From Amycolatopsis sp. FBCC-B4732 (GTDB lineage: Bacteria > Actinomycetota > Actinomycetes > Mycobacteriales > Pseudonocardiaceae): a DNA stretch of 64,000 nt. A program made the position numbers and the translations under genes. The stretch is from positions 9,528,501-9,592,500 of the forward strand of contig NZ_CP095376.1 of NCBI RefSeq assembly GCF_023008405.1. The letters are read 5' to 3'. Each line of letters begins with the position of its first letter. The stretch's first letter is position 1. Positions 31,830 to 40,435 of this stretch are shown here, piece by piece. The notes below the pieces were generated by a model that made no database searches, was not told the DNA's origin, and saw only the letters and a program-made list of their open reading frames with translations.

Positions 31830-33050
31830 TCAGGAAAGGCGCTCGATGATGAGCGCCATGCCCTGGCCACCGCCGACGCACATCGTCTCGAGGCCGAACT
31901 GCTTGTCGTGGTGCTGCAACGAGTTGATCAGCGTCGAGGTGATCCGGGCGCCGGTCATGCCGAACGGGTGACCGACCGCGATCGCGCCGCCGTTGACGTT
32001 CAGCCGGTCCAGGTCGATGCCCAGGTCCTGGTACGACGGGATGACCTGCGCGGCGAAGGCCTCGTTGATCTCGACGAGGTCGATGTCGCCGATGGACAGC
32101 CCCGCGCGCGAGAGCGCCTGCTTGGACGCCTCGACCGGGCCGTAGCCCATGATCTCCGGCGAAAGGCCGGTCACGCCGGTGGACACGATCCGCGCCAGCG
32201 GCGTCAGGCCCAGCTCGCGCGCCTTGGTGTCGGACATGATGACCAGCGCCGCGGCGCCGTCGTTGAGCGCGCAGCAGTTGCCGGCGGTGACCCGGCCGTC
32301 GGGGCGGAAGACCGGCTTGAGGCCGGAGACGCCCTCGACCGTGACGCCGGCGCGCGGGCCGTCGTCCTTCGAGACGACCGTGCCGTCCGCCAGGGTCACC
32401 GGCGTGATGTCCTTGGCCCAGAAGCCGTCCGCGATGGCCTTCTCGGCGAGGTTCTGCGAGCGGACGCCGAACTCGTCCATCTCTTCGCGGGAAACGCCCT
32501 TGAGCCGGGCGAGGTTCTCCGCGGTCTGGCCCATCGCGATGTAGACGTCCGGGACGTTCCCGTCGGTGCGCGGGTCGGTCCAGGTGTCGGTGCCGGACTC
32601 GGCGGTCGCCTTGGTGCGGCCTTCGGCGTCGGCGAAGAGCGGGTTGTGGGTGTCGGGCCAGGAGTCCGAGCTGCCCTTGGAGAACCGCGAGACGGTCTCG
32701 ACGCCGGCCGAGATGAAGACGTCGCCCTCGCCGGCCTTGATCGCGTGGAAGGCCATCCGGGTGGTCTGCAAGCTCGACGAGCAGTACCGGGTGATGGTGC
32801 AGCCGGGCAGGTGGTCGTAGCCCAGCTCGACGGCGACCGCGCGGCCCATGTTGAAGCCGGACTCGCCGCCCGGCAGGCCGCAGCCGAGCATCAGGTCGTC
32901 GATGTCGGTGGGGTCCAGCTGCGGCACCTTGGCCAGCGCGGCCTGGACCATCTGCACGGTCAGGTCGTCGGGCCGCAGGCTGACCAGCGAGCCCTTGTTG
33001 GCGCGCCCGATGGGCGAACGCGCGGCGGAGACGATGACAGCTTCGGGCAT
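31830..33050 (-). CDS. acetyl-CoA C-acyltransferase (thiolase)
   Basis: The 406-residue enzyme has all thiolase hallmarks: [19 protein letters not shown] at the N-terminus, nucleophile Cys90 in [19 protein letters not shown] with the catalytic His, and [12 protein letters not shown] with the second Cys. It cleaves 3-ketoacyl-CoA, or condenses two acyl-CoAs, using CoA in the cytoplasm. GAGGA is 11 bases upstream of ATG 33050. Its position upstream of cbs parallels fadA3 (Rv1074c) of M. tuberculosis, so beta-oxidation is the likely role. Confidence 0.92.
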   Translation of the reverse strand: MPEAVIVSAARSPIGRANKGSLVSLRPDDLTVQMVQAALAKVPQLDPTDIDDLMLGCGLPGGESGFNMGRAVAVELGYDHLPGCTITRYCSSSLQTTRMAFHAIKAGEGDVFISAGVETVSRFSKGSSDSWPDTHNPLFADAEGRTKATAESGTDTWTDPRTDGNVPDVYIAMGQTAENLARLKGVSREEMDEFGVRSQNLAEKAIADGFWAKDITPVTLADGTVVSKDDGPRAGVTVEGVSGLKPVFRPDGRVTAGNCCALNDGAAALVIMSDTKARELGLTPLARIVSTGVTGLSPEIMGYGPVEASKQALSRAGLSIGDIDLVEINEAFAAQVIPSYQDLGIDLDRLNVNGGAIAVGHPFGMTGARITSTLINSLQHHDKQFGLETMCVGGGQGMALIIERLS

Positions 33051-33076
33051 GACGGACACATCCTCGTATCGACGGT

Positions 33077-33100
33077 CACTAAGCGGTTGCTCACATAGTG
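33077..33100. promoter_or_regulatory. imperfect dyad upstream of the thiolase gene
   Basis: CACTA and TAGTG flank a 14-base core that itself contains AGC-AACC-GCT, 27-50 bases before the thiolase start. The spacing suits a TetR-type operator of a beta-oxidation gene, but symmetry is incomplete. Confidence 0.3.
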
Positions 33101-33151
33101 CCGCCTGGATCCCGGTCCGCAAAGTCGGAGCCGGTGTGAGCTTGCCTGGCC

Positions 33152-34129
33152 CTACCGGATCCGGAACCGCTCGCGGTACTCGCCCGGCGTCGTCGTCAGC
33201 CGGCGGCGGAACGAGCGGGTCAGCGTGGACACCGTGCCGAAACCGCAGGTGGTGGCGACGCGGGAGAGCGTGTCGTCGGTGGTTTCCAGCCGTTGCCGGG
33301 CGGCCTCGACGCGCGCGTGCTCGACGTACGCGGCCGGCGTCATGCCCAGCTCCGCCTTGAACACGCGCGTGAGCTGCCGGTCGGTGAGGTGGGCGTGCGC
33401 GGCCAGGTCGGCGACCGTCAGCGGCTCGGCGAGGTGGGTGGCGACGTGGTGGCGCAGCTCCTCGACCCGCCGGGTCGCGGACGCCGGTTCGAGGGACACG
33501 CTGAACTGGCTCTGCCCGCCGGGCCGCCGGAGGAACATGACGAGCTGGCGGGCGACGCGGGCCGCCGGCTCCGGGCCGAAGTCGTCCTCCACCAGCGCGA
33601 GCGCGAGGTCGAGGCAAGCGGTCAGGCCGGCCCCGGTCCACACCTCGCCGTCGCGGATGAAGATCGGGTCGGCGTCGACGGCGACCCCGGGGTGCTCGGC
33701 GGCGAGCTGCCGGGCGGTGGACCAGTGCGTGGTGGCGCGCTTGCCTTCGAGCAGCCCGGCGGCCGCGAGCACGTGCGCCCCGACGCAGACGGACGCCACC
33801 CGCCGCGCGCCCGCGGCCAGCTCGCGCACGGCGTCGACGACGACGGGATCGCACTCGGCGACGATCTCCCGGTTCTCCCCGACGGTCACCGCACCCGGCA
33901 CGATCAAGGTGTCGATCGCCCGGCCGGCCAGCTCCCCGAAGGTCACGTCCGGCAGCACCCGCACGCCGGCGGACGTCGTCACCGGGTCCGCCGCCCCGGC
34001 CGCGAGGACGACGCGGTAGCCGGACGGCCGGTCCAGTTCCCGGTGCAGCAGCGAGAAAACCTCGGCGGGGCCGGTGACGTCGAGCAGGTCGGCCCCGTCG
34101 AACAGGACCACGACGATCAGCCGTTCCAT
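33152..34129 (-). CDS. GlxA-family transcriptional regulator (DJ-1/PfpI plus AraC)
   Basis: A 325-residue regulator. Residues 1-170 form a DJ-1/PfpI-like domain (LIVVVLFDGADLLDVTGPAEVFS, VASVCVGAHVLAAAGLLEGKRATTHW) with Cys at the nucleophile elbow. Residues 215-325 hold two AraC helix-turn-helices (LTVADLAAHAHLTDRQLTRVFKAELG; DTLSRVATTCGFGTVSTLTRSFRR). I chose ATG 34129 for the GGAGCGAAG before it; ATG 34144 and 34165 are in frame upstream. It diverges from the cysteine hydrolase gene, and GlxA proteins commonly regulate such a neighbour. Confidence 0.88.
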   Translation of the reverse strand: MERLIVVVLFDGADLLDVTGPAEVFSLLHRELDRPSGYRVVLAAGAADPVTTSAGVRVLPDVTFGELAGRAIDTLIVPGAVTVGENREIVAECDPVVVDAVRELAAGARRVASVCVGAHVLAAAGLLEGKRATTHWSTARQLAAEHPGVAVDADPIFIRDGEVWTGAGLTACLDLALALVEDDFGPEPAARVARQLVMFLRRPGGQSQFSVSLEPASATRRVEELRHHVATHLAEPLTVADLAAHAHLTDRQLTRVFKAELGMTPAAYVEHARVEAARQRLETTDDTLSRVATTCGFGTVSTLTRSFRRRLTTTPGEYRERFRIR

Positions 34130-34230
34130 CGGTCTTCGCTCCATGTCGGTTTCTGCGTCTCGCATGTCATTGCCGACACGCCCGGCCGACTTTAGCGTCG
34201 GTGGGGTCAACGAGAGCGGAAGGACGAAAA

Positions 34231-34821
34231 ATGCCGAGGACGACGCTGCGGGAGCTCAACGGGCTCGACCGGACCCCCGCCGCACTGGCCGGGTCGACGC
34301 TGGTCCTGGTCGACTACCAGAACACGTACACGCGCGGGGTCATGGAACTGGACGGCTGGCGGCCCGCGCTGACCGCCGCCAAGGACCTGCTCGCCGCGGC
34401 GCGGGCGGCGGGCGCGAAGGTGATCCACGTCGTCCACGACGGCGGCGCGGGCAGCGCGTACGACGTCCGGACCGACATCGGCGCCATCCACCCGGACGTC
34501 GCCCCGGTCGACGGCGAGCCGGTGGTGGTGAAGGCCGCGCCGAACGCCTTCGTGGGAACGGACCTGGGCGAGCGGATCGACGCGGCGGGCCACGAGGACG
34601 TGATCGTCGTGGGCTTCATGACCAACATGTGCGTCACGTTCACCGCGGAGGGCGCGTTCCTGCGCGGCAACACCCCGACGGTGGTGGCGGAGGCGTGCGC
34701 GACCCGCCCCTTGGCGACGGCGGTCGCGGAGGTGACTTCCGAGCAGCTGCACCACAGCGCGCTGGCGACGATCGCGGATCTGTACGGGGTGGTCGTGGCG
34801 ACCGCGGCCGATCTGCGGTAG
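34231..34821 (+). CDS. isochorismatase-family cysteine hydrolase
   Basis: The 196-residue protein shows the family triad: Asp in LVLVDYQNTYT, Lys in VVKAAPNAF, and nucleophile Cys in VVGFMTNMCVTFTAEGA. Members hydrolyse amides, vinyl ethers or carbamates; the substrate here is unknown. AAGGA lies eight bases before ATG 34231 and TTTAGCGT further up may be the -10 region. The last bases of the gene, including the stop codon, are part of a 127-bp sequence repeated intact 247 bp downstream. Confidence 0.87.
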   Translation: MPRTTLRELNGLDRTPAALAGSTLVLVDYQNTYTRGVMELDGWRPALTAAKDLLAAARAAGAKVIHVVHDGGAGSAYDVRTDIGAIHPDVAPVDGEPVVVKAAPNAFVGTDLGERIDAAGHEDVIVVGFMTNMCVTFTAEGAFLRGNTPTVVAEACATRPLATAVAEVTSEQLHHSALATIADLYGVVVATAADLR

Positions 34822-35240
34822 CGCGGCCCGGCGTTTCGGTGGCGGCCGCTTGGGAGCCGGGCCCCGGGTGGCGGTCGCGGCGGCGGGCCGGGCCGGAACC
34901 GCGCCGGGTTTCGGTGGCGCTCGCCCGGAAGTCGGTCGCGGGCGGCGGTCGCGGCGGCGGATCGGGCCGGAACCCGCGCCGGGTTTCGGTGGCGCCCGTC
35001 CGGAAGCCTGCCGCGGGCGGTGTGGTCGCGGCCGGTGACCGGACCCGAGCGCGGTCGATCTGCGGTAGCGCGGCCCGGCGTTTCGGTGGCGGCCGCTTGG
35101 GAGCCGGGCCCCGGGTGGCGGTCGCGGCGGCGGGCCGGGCCGGAACCGCGCCGGGTTTCGGTGGCGCTCGCCCGGAAGTCGGCGCCGCCCGGAAGCTGGT
35201 CGTGGCCGGTGACCGGACCCGAGCGCCGCCGAACCCGGTG
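34809..35240. repeat. intergenic repeat array with perfect 127-bp direct repeat
   Basis: The 450-bp gap between the hydrolase and pentapeptide genes holds no convincing gene. Bases 34809-34935 recur without mismatch at 35056-35182. Between and after them are shorter related units: GGGTTTCGGTGGCGC several times and GGCCGGTGACCGGACCCGAGC at about 35030-35050 and 35202-35222. The first copy includes the last codons and stop of the hydrolase gene, so the array grew by duplication from that gene end. Confidence 0.85.
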
Positions 35241-35274
35241 TGCGACCGGGCGGTGACTGGCAGGATCGAACCCC

Positions 35275-36222
35275 GTGGCCAACGAACTCGAGCGCGTGCT
35301 GCGGACCAGGACGATCCTGCTGTGGGGCGCCGGGCTCCTGGTGCTCGCCGCGCTGGCGGCCACCCTCCTGCTCGCCCTGCTGGGCGGCGGCCGTCCGGAA
35401 GACTCCGCCCGGCTCGACGCGCTCAAGACCGCCGCCAACATCGTCGTCGGGACCGGGGGTGCCGCCGCGCTGCTGCTCGCCGCGCGGCGGCAGCGGTCCG
35501 CCGAGCTGGATCTGGTGCAGAAGGACCACGACGCCACCGAACGGCGGGTCACCGAGATCTACGGCAAGGCCGCCGACCAGCTCGGCAGCGACAAGGCGCC
35601 CGTGCGGCTCGCCGGGCTCTACTCGCTCGAACGGCTCGCCGGCGGGTACCCGGAGCACCGGCAGACGATCGTCAACGTCCTCTGCGCCTACCTGCGGATG
35701 CCGTACGTGCAAGGCGACGAACACCGCGAGGAGCTGCAGGTCCGCAAGACCGCGCAGCGCATCCTCCTGATGCACCTGCGGCCCGGGAAGCCCGAAGCGC
35801 CGAACACCGGGTACTGGCCGGACATCGACCTCGACTTTTCCGGTGCGACTCTGGTCGGGCTCACCCTCACGCACTGCGTGATCCGTTCGATCGTCTGCTA
35901 CGACGCGGAGTTTCTCGAACTCACGCTGTTCCGCGGTACCGAATTCCGCACCAAAGCCGACTTCAACAAGGCCCAGTTCAAAGACCGCGTCGATTTCCGG
36001 GGAACCGTTTTCGGCGGCGAGCGCGACTCCTTCAACGGCGCCGTTTTCGCTGGTCCGGCCGATTTCGGCACGAAGACGACCGCGCGGCTCGCCGGTGCGG
36101 AGGCGCAACGCGGGTTTCCGCGGACCTGGCCGCCGGGCTGGGAAGAACGGCCGATCGCCGACCGGCCGGGCTGGGCGGAATTGACACGAAAGGGTGAGCC
36201 GGGGCAACCGGCGGGCCGATAG
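35275..36222 (+). CDS. membrane-anchored pentapeptide-repeat protein
   Basis: A 315-residue protein with two N-terminal membrane segments (ILLWGAGLLVLAALAATLLLALL, residues 14-36, and NIVVGTGGAAALLLAA, about 54-69), a conserved linker (VTEIYGKAADQLGSDKAPVRLAGLYSLERLA), and about eight degenerate pentapeptide repeats between 190 and 285 (DFSGATL, CYDAEF, FRGTEF, FNKAQF, FRGTVF, FNGAVF). The linker is usual in actinomycete pentapeptide membrane proteins. The function is unknown. The start is GTG 35275 and the ribosome binding site is weak (CAGGAT). Confidence 0.85.
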   Translation: MANELERVLRTRTILLWGAGLLVLAALAATLLLALLGGGRPEDSARLDALKTAANIVVGTGGAAALLLAARRQRSAELDLVQKDHDATERRVTEIYGKAADQLGSDKAPVRLAGLYSLERLAGGYPEHRQTIVNVLCAYLRMPYVQGDEHREELQVRKTAQRILLMHLRPGKPEAPNTGYWPDIDLDFSGATLVGLTLTHCVIRSIVCYDAEFLELTLFRGTEFRTKADFNKAQFKDRVDFRGTVFGGERDSFNGAVFAGPADFGTKTTARLAGAEAQRGFPRTWPPGWEERPIADRPGWAELTRKGEPGQPAGR

Positions 36223-36274
36223 GATCGTGTTTCCGATGAAGTCGCCGTTCCACGACACGGGAGGTGAACTGGCG

Positions 36275-36436
36275 ATGATCACCACCTGGGCCGCTCGCTC
36301 CGGGCCCTTGATCCTGCGGACGGACTGCCGCGTGCCGATCGGCGCCGGGCGGACCCTCCGGGACGGGATGACGGCTCAGCGTGCGGCGGCCCTCGGGCCG
36401 GAACCGGTGTGGACGAGCGGCTTGGTGGCTGCCTGA
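36275..36436 (+). CDS. possible small ORF, 53 residues
   Basis: ATG 36275 is preceded by GGAGGTG nine bases upstream, and the frame reads MITTWAARSGPLILRTDCRV to TSGLVAA. Nothing in it is recognisable. An in-frame ATG at 36236 would lengthen it by 13 residues. It might be a short peptide or leader, but random open frames of this length are common at this GC content. Confidence 0.25.
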   Translation: MITTWAARSGPLILRTDCRVPIGAGRTLRDGMTAQRAAALGPEPVWTSGLVAA

Positions 36437-36563
36437 AGGGTCCTCGCCGGGCGGTCCGACCTCGCCATCGCTGCCCGGCATCGCCGACGCGCACCCGGAG
36501 GCCCCCGGACCCCGATCGCGCGTGAGTGGACCGTGAGGTGGACAACGCCACCGGTCGGCCGTT

Positions 36564-36569
36564 TAGGCT
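36564..36569 (+). promoter_or_regulatory. -10 box, probable leaderless start of cbs
   Basis: TAGGCT fits TANNNT and ends seven bases before GTG 36577. No Shine-Dalgarno sequence is present. Confidence 0.5.
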
Positions 36570-36576
36570 GGCGGTC

Positions 36577-37947
36577 GTGGAGTACGCAGAGCACATCGCA
36601 GACCTCGTGGGCAACACCCCGCTGGTCAAGCTGAACTCGTTGACCAAGGGGCTCAAGCCGCTCGTGCTGGCCAAGGTCGAGTACCTGAACCCGGGTGGCT
36701 CGGTCAAGGACCGGATCGCGCTGCGCATGATCGAGGCGGCCGAACGCTCCGGTGAGCTGCGCCCCGGCGGCACGATCGTGGAACCGACGTCCGGGAACAC
36801 CGGCGTCGGCCTGGCCATGGTCGCGCAGCGCAAGGGCTACCAGTGCGTCTTCGTCTGCCCGGACAAGGTCAGCGAAGACAAGCGCAACGTCCTCAAGGCC
36901 TACGGCGCCCGCGTCGTGGTCTGCCCGACCGCGGTCGCGCCCGAGCACCCGGACTCCTACTACAACGTCTCCGACCGCCTGGTCCGCGAGATCGACGGCG
37001 CCTGGAAGCCCAACCAGTACGCCAACGCGCAGAACCCGGAGAGCCACTACCTCTCCACCGGGCCCGAGCTGTGGAAGCAGACCGACGGCAAGATCACGCA
37101 CTTCGTCGCGGGCGTCGGCACCGGCGGCACGATCTCCGGCACCGGCAAGTACCTCAAGGAGGTCAGCGACGGCCGCGTGCAGGTGGTCGGCGCCGACCCG
37201 GAGGGCTCGGTCTACTCCGGCGGCAGCGGCCGGCCGTACCTGGTCGAGGGCGTCGGCGAGGACTTCTGGCCGGACACCTACGACCGGAACATCGCCGACG
37301 AGATCATCCCGATCTCCGACGCCGACTCCTTCCAGGTCACCCGCCGGCTCGCGCTGGAAGAGGGCCTGCTGGTCGGCGGCTCCTGCGGGATGGCCGTCGC
37401 CGCCGCGCTGAAGCTCGCCGAGCGGCTCACCGAGGACGACGTCGTGGTCGTGCTGCTGCCCGACGGCGGCCGCGGCTACCTGACGAAGGTCTTCAACGAC
37501 ACCTGGATGTCCTCCTACGGCTTCCTGCCGCCGGACTCCTCCGGCGCGACGGTCGCCGACGTGCTCACCAAGAAGAGCGGGCACCTGCCGACGCTGGTGC
37601 ACTCGCACCCGAACGAGACGGTCGCCGAGGCCATCGCGATCCTGGCCGAGTTCGGCGTCAGCCAGATGCCCGTGGTCAGCGCGGAGCCGCCGGTGATGGC
37701 GGCCGAGGTCGTCGGCGCGGTCAACGAGCGCGACCTGCTCGACGCGCTGTTCACCGGCAAGGCGCAGCTGGCCGACCGGCTCGACCGGCACATGTCGCCG
37801 CCGCTGCCCACGATCGGCGGCGGTGAGCAGGTGGGTTCCGCGATGACCGCGCTCGAGAGCGCGGACGGCGCCCTCGTGCTGGTCGACGGCAAGCCCGCCG
37901 GGGTCGTCACCCGGCACGACCTCCTGGGCTTTCTGGCCGGACGCTGA
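36577..37947 (+). CDS. cbs: cystathionine beta-synthase
   Basis: The 456-residue enzyme has the PLP fold (GNTPLVKLNSL; Lys in NPGGSVKDRIALRM; phosphate loop PTSGNTGVGLAM; GTGGTISGTGKYLKE) followed by a C-terminal pair of CBS domains from about residue 335 (KSGHLPTLVHSHPNETVAEAI, VGSAMTALESADGALVLVDGKPAGVVTRHDLLGFL). Length and the CBS pair separate it from O-acetylserine sulfhydrylase. It condenses serine and homocysteine to cystathionine in reverse transsulfuration. The position between the thiolase gene and metB copies Rv1077. A hairpin terminator follows. Confidence 0.92.
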   Translation: MEYAEHIADLVGNTPLVKLNSLTKGLKPLVLAKVEYLNPGGSVKDRIALRMIEAAERSGELRPGGTIVEPTSGNTGVGLAMVAQRKGYQCVFVCPDKVSEDKRNVLKAYGARVVVCPTAVAPEHPDSYYNVSDRLVREIDGAWKPNQYANAQNPESHYLSTGPELWKQTDGKITHFVAGVGTGGTISGTGKYLKEVSDGRVQVVGADPEGSVYSGGSGRPYLVEGVGEDFWPDTYDRNIADEIIPISDADSFQVTRRLALEEGLLVGGSCGMAVAAALKLAERLTEDDVVVVLLPDGGRGYLTKVFNDTWMSSYGFLPPDSSGATVADVLTKKSGHLPTLVHSHPNETVAEAIAILAEFGVSQMPVVSAEPPVMAAEVVGAVNERDLLDALFTGKAQLADRLDRHMSPPLPTIGGGEQVGSAMTALESADGALVLVDGKPAGVVTRHDLLGFLAGR

Positions 37948-37978
37948 ACTACGGCTGAGAAGTGTCTTAATCGGCGGA

Positions 37979-38010
37979 CCCGGCAGGGGCGTTACGAGCG
38001 CCCTGCCGGG
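37979..38010 (+). terminator. hairpin after cbs
   Basis: CCCGGCAGGG and CCCTGCCGGG form a perfect 10-bp stem with a 12-base loop, 32 bases after the cbs stop. No T-run follows, so it may be an intrinsic terminator of the T-poor actinomycete type. Confidence 0.5.
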
Positions 38011-38075
38011 TGATCCGATAGCGTGAGCGCGAGTAGAACACTTTCGCGTCCTCGTCAAGGGGGTTCAAGACCCAC

Positions 38076-39557
38076 ATGAGTGCACCGCAGCCACCGAACC
38101 AGCCGTGGGGTGGCGGCCAGCCACCTCAAGGCCCGCCGAGTGGCCCCCAGCCGCAGCAGGACCCGTTCGGCAGCCCGGAACCGACCCAGGTCGTCCAGCC
38201 CGCCCAGCCTCAGCAGGGCGGTTCCCCGTTCGGGGAGACGCCTGAGCCGACCCAGGTCGTCCAGCCGGGTGACGGCGGGGCGGGCGCGACCCAGGCGATG
38301 CCGCCGGTCGACGCGAACGCGACCCAGATGGTGAACCCGGTCGGCGGCGACGCCCCGGTCGCGGACTCCACGCAGCTGGTGCCCCCGGGCTCCCAGCCGC
38401 CGGCGATCCCGTACACCCCGCCGCCGAGCGCGGCCGACAACCCGGCCGCGGCGTTCGGCCAGCAGCAGGGCGGCTTCGGCCACCCCGGTCAGCAGGGCGG
38501 GTTCGGGCAGCAGCCGGGCGGCTTCGGCCAGCCGGGGCAGCAGCCCCCGCAGGGCTTCGGCGGCCCCGGGTTCGGCGGCCCGCAGCAGCCCGGTTTCGGC
38601 GGGCAGCCGCAGCAGCCGTTCGGTGCCGCTCCGGCGGCCGGCGGCGGCAACGGCCTCTTCGGCTACATCGCCGGCGGCGTCGTCGCGGTGCTCGGCCTGA
38701 TCGCGCTGATCATCTCCTTCGGCTACATGGGCGACGCGAGCGACTACTCGAAGCTCTTCGACAGCGCGCCGAGCCAGGAAGCCATCAAGGACGTCCTCGA
38801 CCGGCTGGGCATCATCGGCCCGGGCACCGTGTGGTTCTACGTCGTGATGATCCTGGTGGGCTCGCTGCTCTCCCTGGCCGGCGGTGTCGGCCTGGCGCTC
38901 GCGGGCAAGCTGGGCGGCATCAAGAAGTTCGTCCCGATCGTGGTCGTCGCGGGCGGCGCGCTCCTCACGCTGTTCGCGCTGCTGCTCAAGATCGGCATGA
39001 CGCCGAACGCCGAGGCGCTCGCGCAGGTTTCGGCGTCCGCCAAGGACACCTTCGGGCTCGGGCTGCCGCCGCTGATCATCGGCGTCCTCGTCCTCATCGC
39101 GGGCGTGCTCGGCCTGGTGCCGGCGACCGCGCAGTTCGTCGGCCTCGGCGGTGGCGGCGGTGCCGCGGCACCGGCCGGGCCGCAGGGCTTCGGCGGTCCG
39201 CCGCAGGGCTTCGGCGGCCCGCAGCAGCCGGGCGGCTTCGGCCAGCCGGGTCAGCCCGGCCCGCCGCCGCAGCAGCAGGGTTACGGCCAGCCGCCGCAGG
39301 GTTACGGCCCGCCCCCGGGCTACGGCCAGCCGGGCGGCCCCAACCCGGCCAGCGGCGGGTTCCCGCAGCCGTCGAGCGGGGGCTTCGGGCAGCCGGGCCA
39401 GCCGCCGCAGCAGGGTGGCTACGGCCAGCCGGGCCAGCCGCCGCACGGCTACCCGCAGCAGCCGGGTCAGCAGCAGGGTTACGGCCAGCCGCCGGGCCAG
39501 CAGAGCCCGCCGAGCGGCGGGTTCGGCCAGCCCGGCCAGCCGCCGCAGCAGTGGTGA
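38076..39557 (+). CDS. Pro/Gly/Gln-rich membrane protein
   Basis: A 493-residue protein. Residues 1-190 are low complexity (PTQVVQP, GQQGGFGQ units), residues 190-360 contain four membrane segments (LFGYIAGGVVAVLGLIALIISFGY, WFYVVMILVGSLLSLAGGVGLALAG, FVPIVVVAGGALLTLFALLL, LPPLIIGVLVLIAGVLGLVP), and residues 365-493 are again GFGQPGQPP-type repeats. The core resembles the mycobacterial DUF5336/34-kDa-antigen family. It sits where M. tuberculosis carries the proline-rich antigen gene pra (Rv1078), between cbs and metB. AAGGGGG precedes the ATG. Function unknown. Confidence 0.8.
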   Translation: MSAPQPPNQPWGGGQPPQGPPSGPQPQQDPFGSPEPTQVVQPAQPQQGGSPFGETPEPTQVVQPGDGGAGATQAMPPVDANATQMVNPVGGDAPVADSTQLVPPGSQPPAIPYTPPPSAADNPAAAFGQQQGGFGHPGQQGGFGQQPGGFGQPGQQPPQGFGGPGFGGPQQPGFGGQPQQPFGAAPAAGGGNGLFGYIAGGVVAVLGLIALIISFGYMGDASDYSKLFDSAPSQEAIKDVLDRLGIIGPGTVWFYVVMILVGSLLSLAGGVGLALAGKLGGIKKFVPIVVVAGGALLTLFALLLKIGMTPNAEALAQVSASAKDTFGLGLPPLIIGVLVLIAGVLGLVPATAQFVGLGGGGGAAAPAGPQGFGGPPQGFGGPQQPGGFGQPGQPGPPPQQQGYGQPPQGYGPPPGYGQPGGPNPASGGFPQPSSGGFGQPGQPPQQGGYGQPGQPPHGYPQQPGQQQGYGQPPGQQSPPSGGFGQPGQPPQQW

Positions 39558-39570
39558 ACTGAGCGCCTTT

Positions 39571-39602
39571 CGTGCCCCGGAGCCTTTCGGCTCCGGGGCA
39601 CG
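39571..39602 (+). terminator. Rho-independent terminator
   Basis: CGTGCCCCGGAGCC and GGCTCCGGGGCACG form a perfect 14-bp stem with a TTTC loop and trailing CTGCATTT, 13 bases after the stop codon of the Pro-rich membrane protein. Confidence 0.85.
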
Positions 39603-39804
39603 CTGCATTTATAGCGGAATTCGCAATTGTCCGAAGAGGACAAAAGGCGTCCGTGCGATCGCGTGACATGATTTCTGCCGCTACCGCACAATAATGATCT
39701 TGGGTTCCGCCGTCCGGCCGAATTCCGTTCCGTTTCCGGACTACTTCCCGCATTCCGGTCTAAGGTGAGCGCCGTCGTACTTGAGCTTGCCCGATGGGGG
39801 ACTG

Positions 39805-40338
39805 GTGACCGGCTATCCGGTAGCGCGTTCGCATTCGTATTCATCGACTCGGCCATCCGGAGTAACGGCGGTGCTCGCGGGTCTTCTCGGAATTCCGGCC
39901 GCGGTCGCGGCGGGCTACGTACCGGTCAAGATCTTTCTCGACATGCCCGCCGAATTCAGCCTCGGCGCATTGCCGGGTCTGGTGCTGGTGGACTTCGCCG
40001 GCTACCTCGTCGCGGGGCTCGTCCTGCTCATCGGTTCCCTGGCCACGCTGTTCCGCGCGACGGCGGGCGCGGTCCTGCTCGGCATCGGCGCGCTGCTGGC
40101 CATCGGCGCGCTGCTCACCGAGCCGCTGTCGGTCGGCGTACCGCCGGCCCGCTTCGCCGACGCGATGTTCACCCACGGCGGCCTCGCGATGGTGGACCGG
40201 GTCGGCCTCGCCACGCTGGCGGTGCTCGTGCTGGTCCTGGCGTTCCTGCCGCCGACGTTCCGCTACCTGCGCTACCGCGCCGCGCTGCCGGTGATGTCCG
40301 GTCCGGGCGCGTACCCGTCTTCGTCGCGGAGCTGGTGA
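39805..40338 (+). CDS. hypothetical membrane protein
   Basis: A 177-residue protein with four predicted membrane segments (VLAGLLGIPAAVAAGYVPVKIF, LPGLVLVDFAGYLVAGLVLLIGSLATLF, AVLLGIGALLAIGALL, VGLATLAVLVLVLAFLPPTF). I do not recognise a family. GTG 39805 is preceded by GGGGGA; a TTG at 39781 is an alternative. It has weak resemblance in layout to the next gene and may form a unit with it. Confidence 0.6.
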   Translation: MTGYPVARSHSYSSTRPSGVTAVLAGLLGIPAAVAAGYVPVKIFLDMPAEFSLGALPGLVLVDFAGYLVAGLVLLIGSLATLFRATAGAVLLGIGALLAIGALLTEPLSVGVPPARFADAMFTHGGLAMVDRVGLATLAVLVLVLAFLPPTFRYLRYRAALPVMSGPGAYPSSSRSW

Positions 40339-40435
40339 CTTCCGCCCCCGAGGAGCACGCACGGTAACCGGCCGTATCCTCATCAGCCGTACCCGCCCCG
40401 GCCGCAGGGCGGCCGACCACCTGGCCGGTGACCGC

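Larger units (their letters stand above)
36223..36576. other. intergenic region upstream of cystathionine beta-synthase
   Basis: A 354-bp stretch with no strong gene. It contains one short open frame with a good ribosome binding site (36275-36436, listed separately) and the -10 box of cbs at its right end. I see no riboswitch-like structure. Confidence 0.5.

Noticed and set aside
34809..35182. CRISPR-like array
   Set aside because: Only two long copies, GC-rich, without regular short repeats or unique spacers, and no cas genes.
34850..35256. Short open frames within the 34.8-35.2 kb repeats
   Set aside because: Their translations merely repeat the DNA unit (APGFGGARPE-like) and they lack ribosome binding sites.
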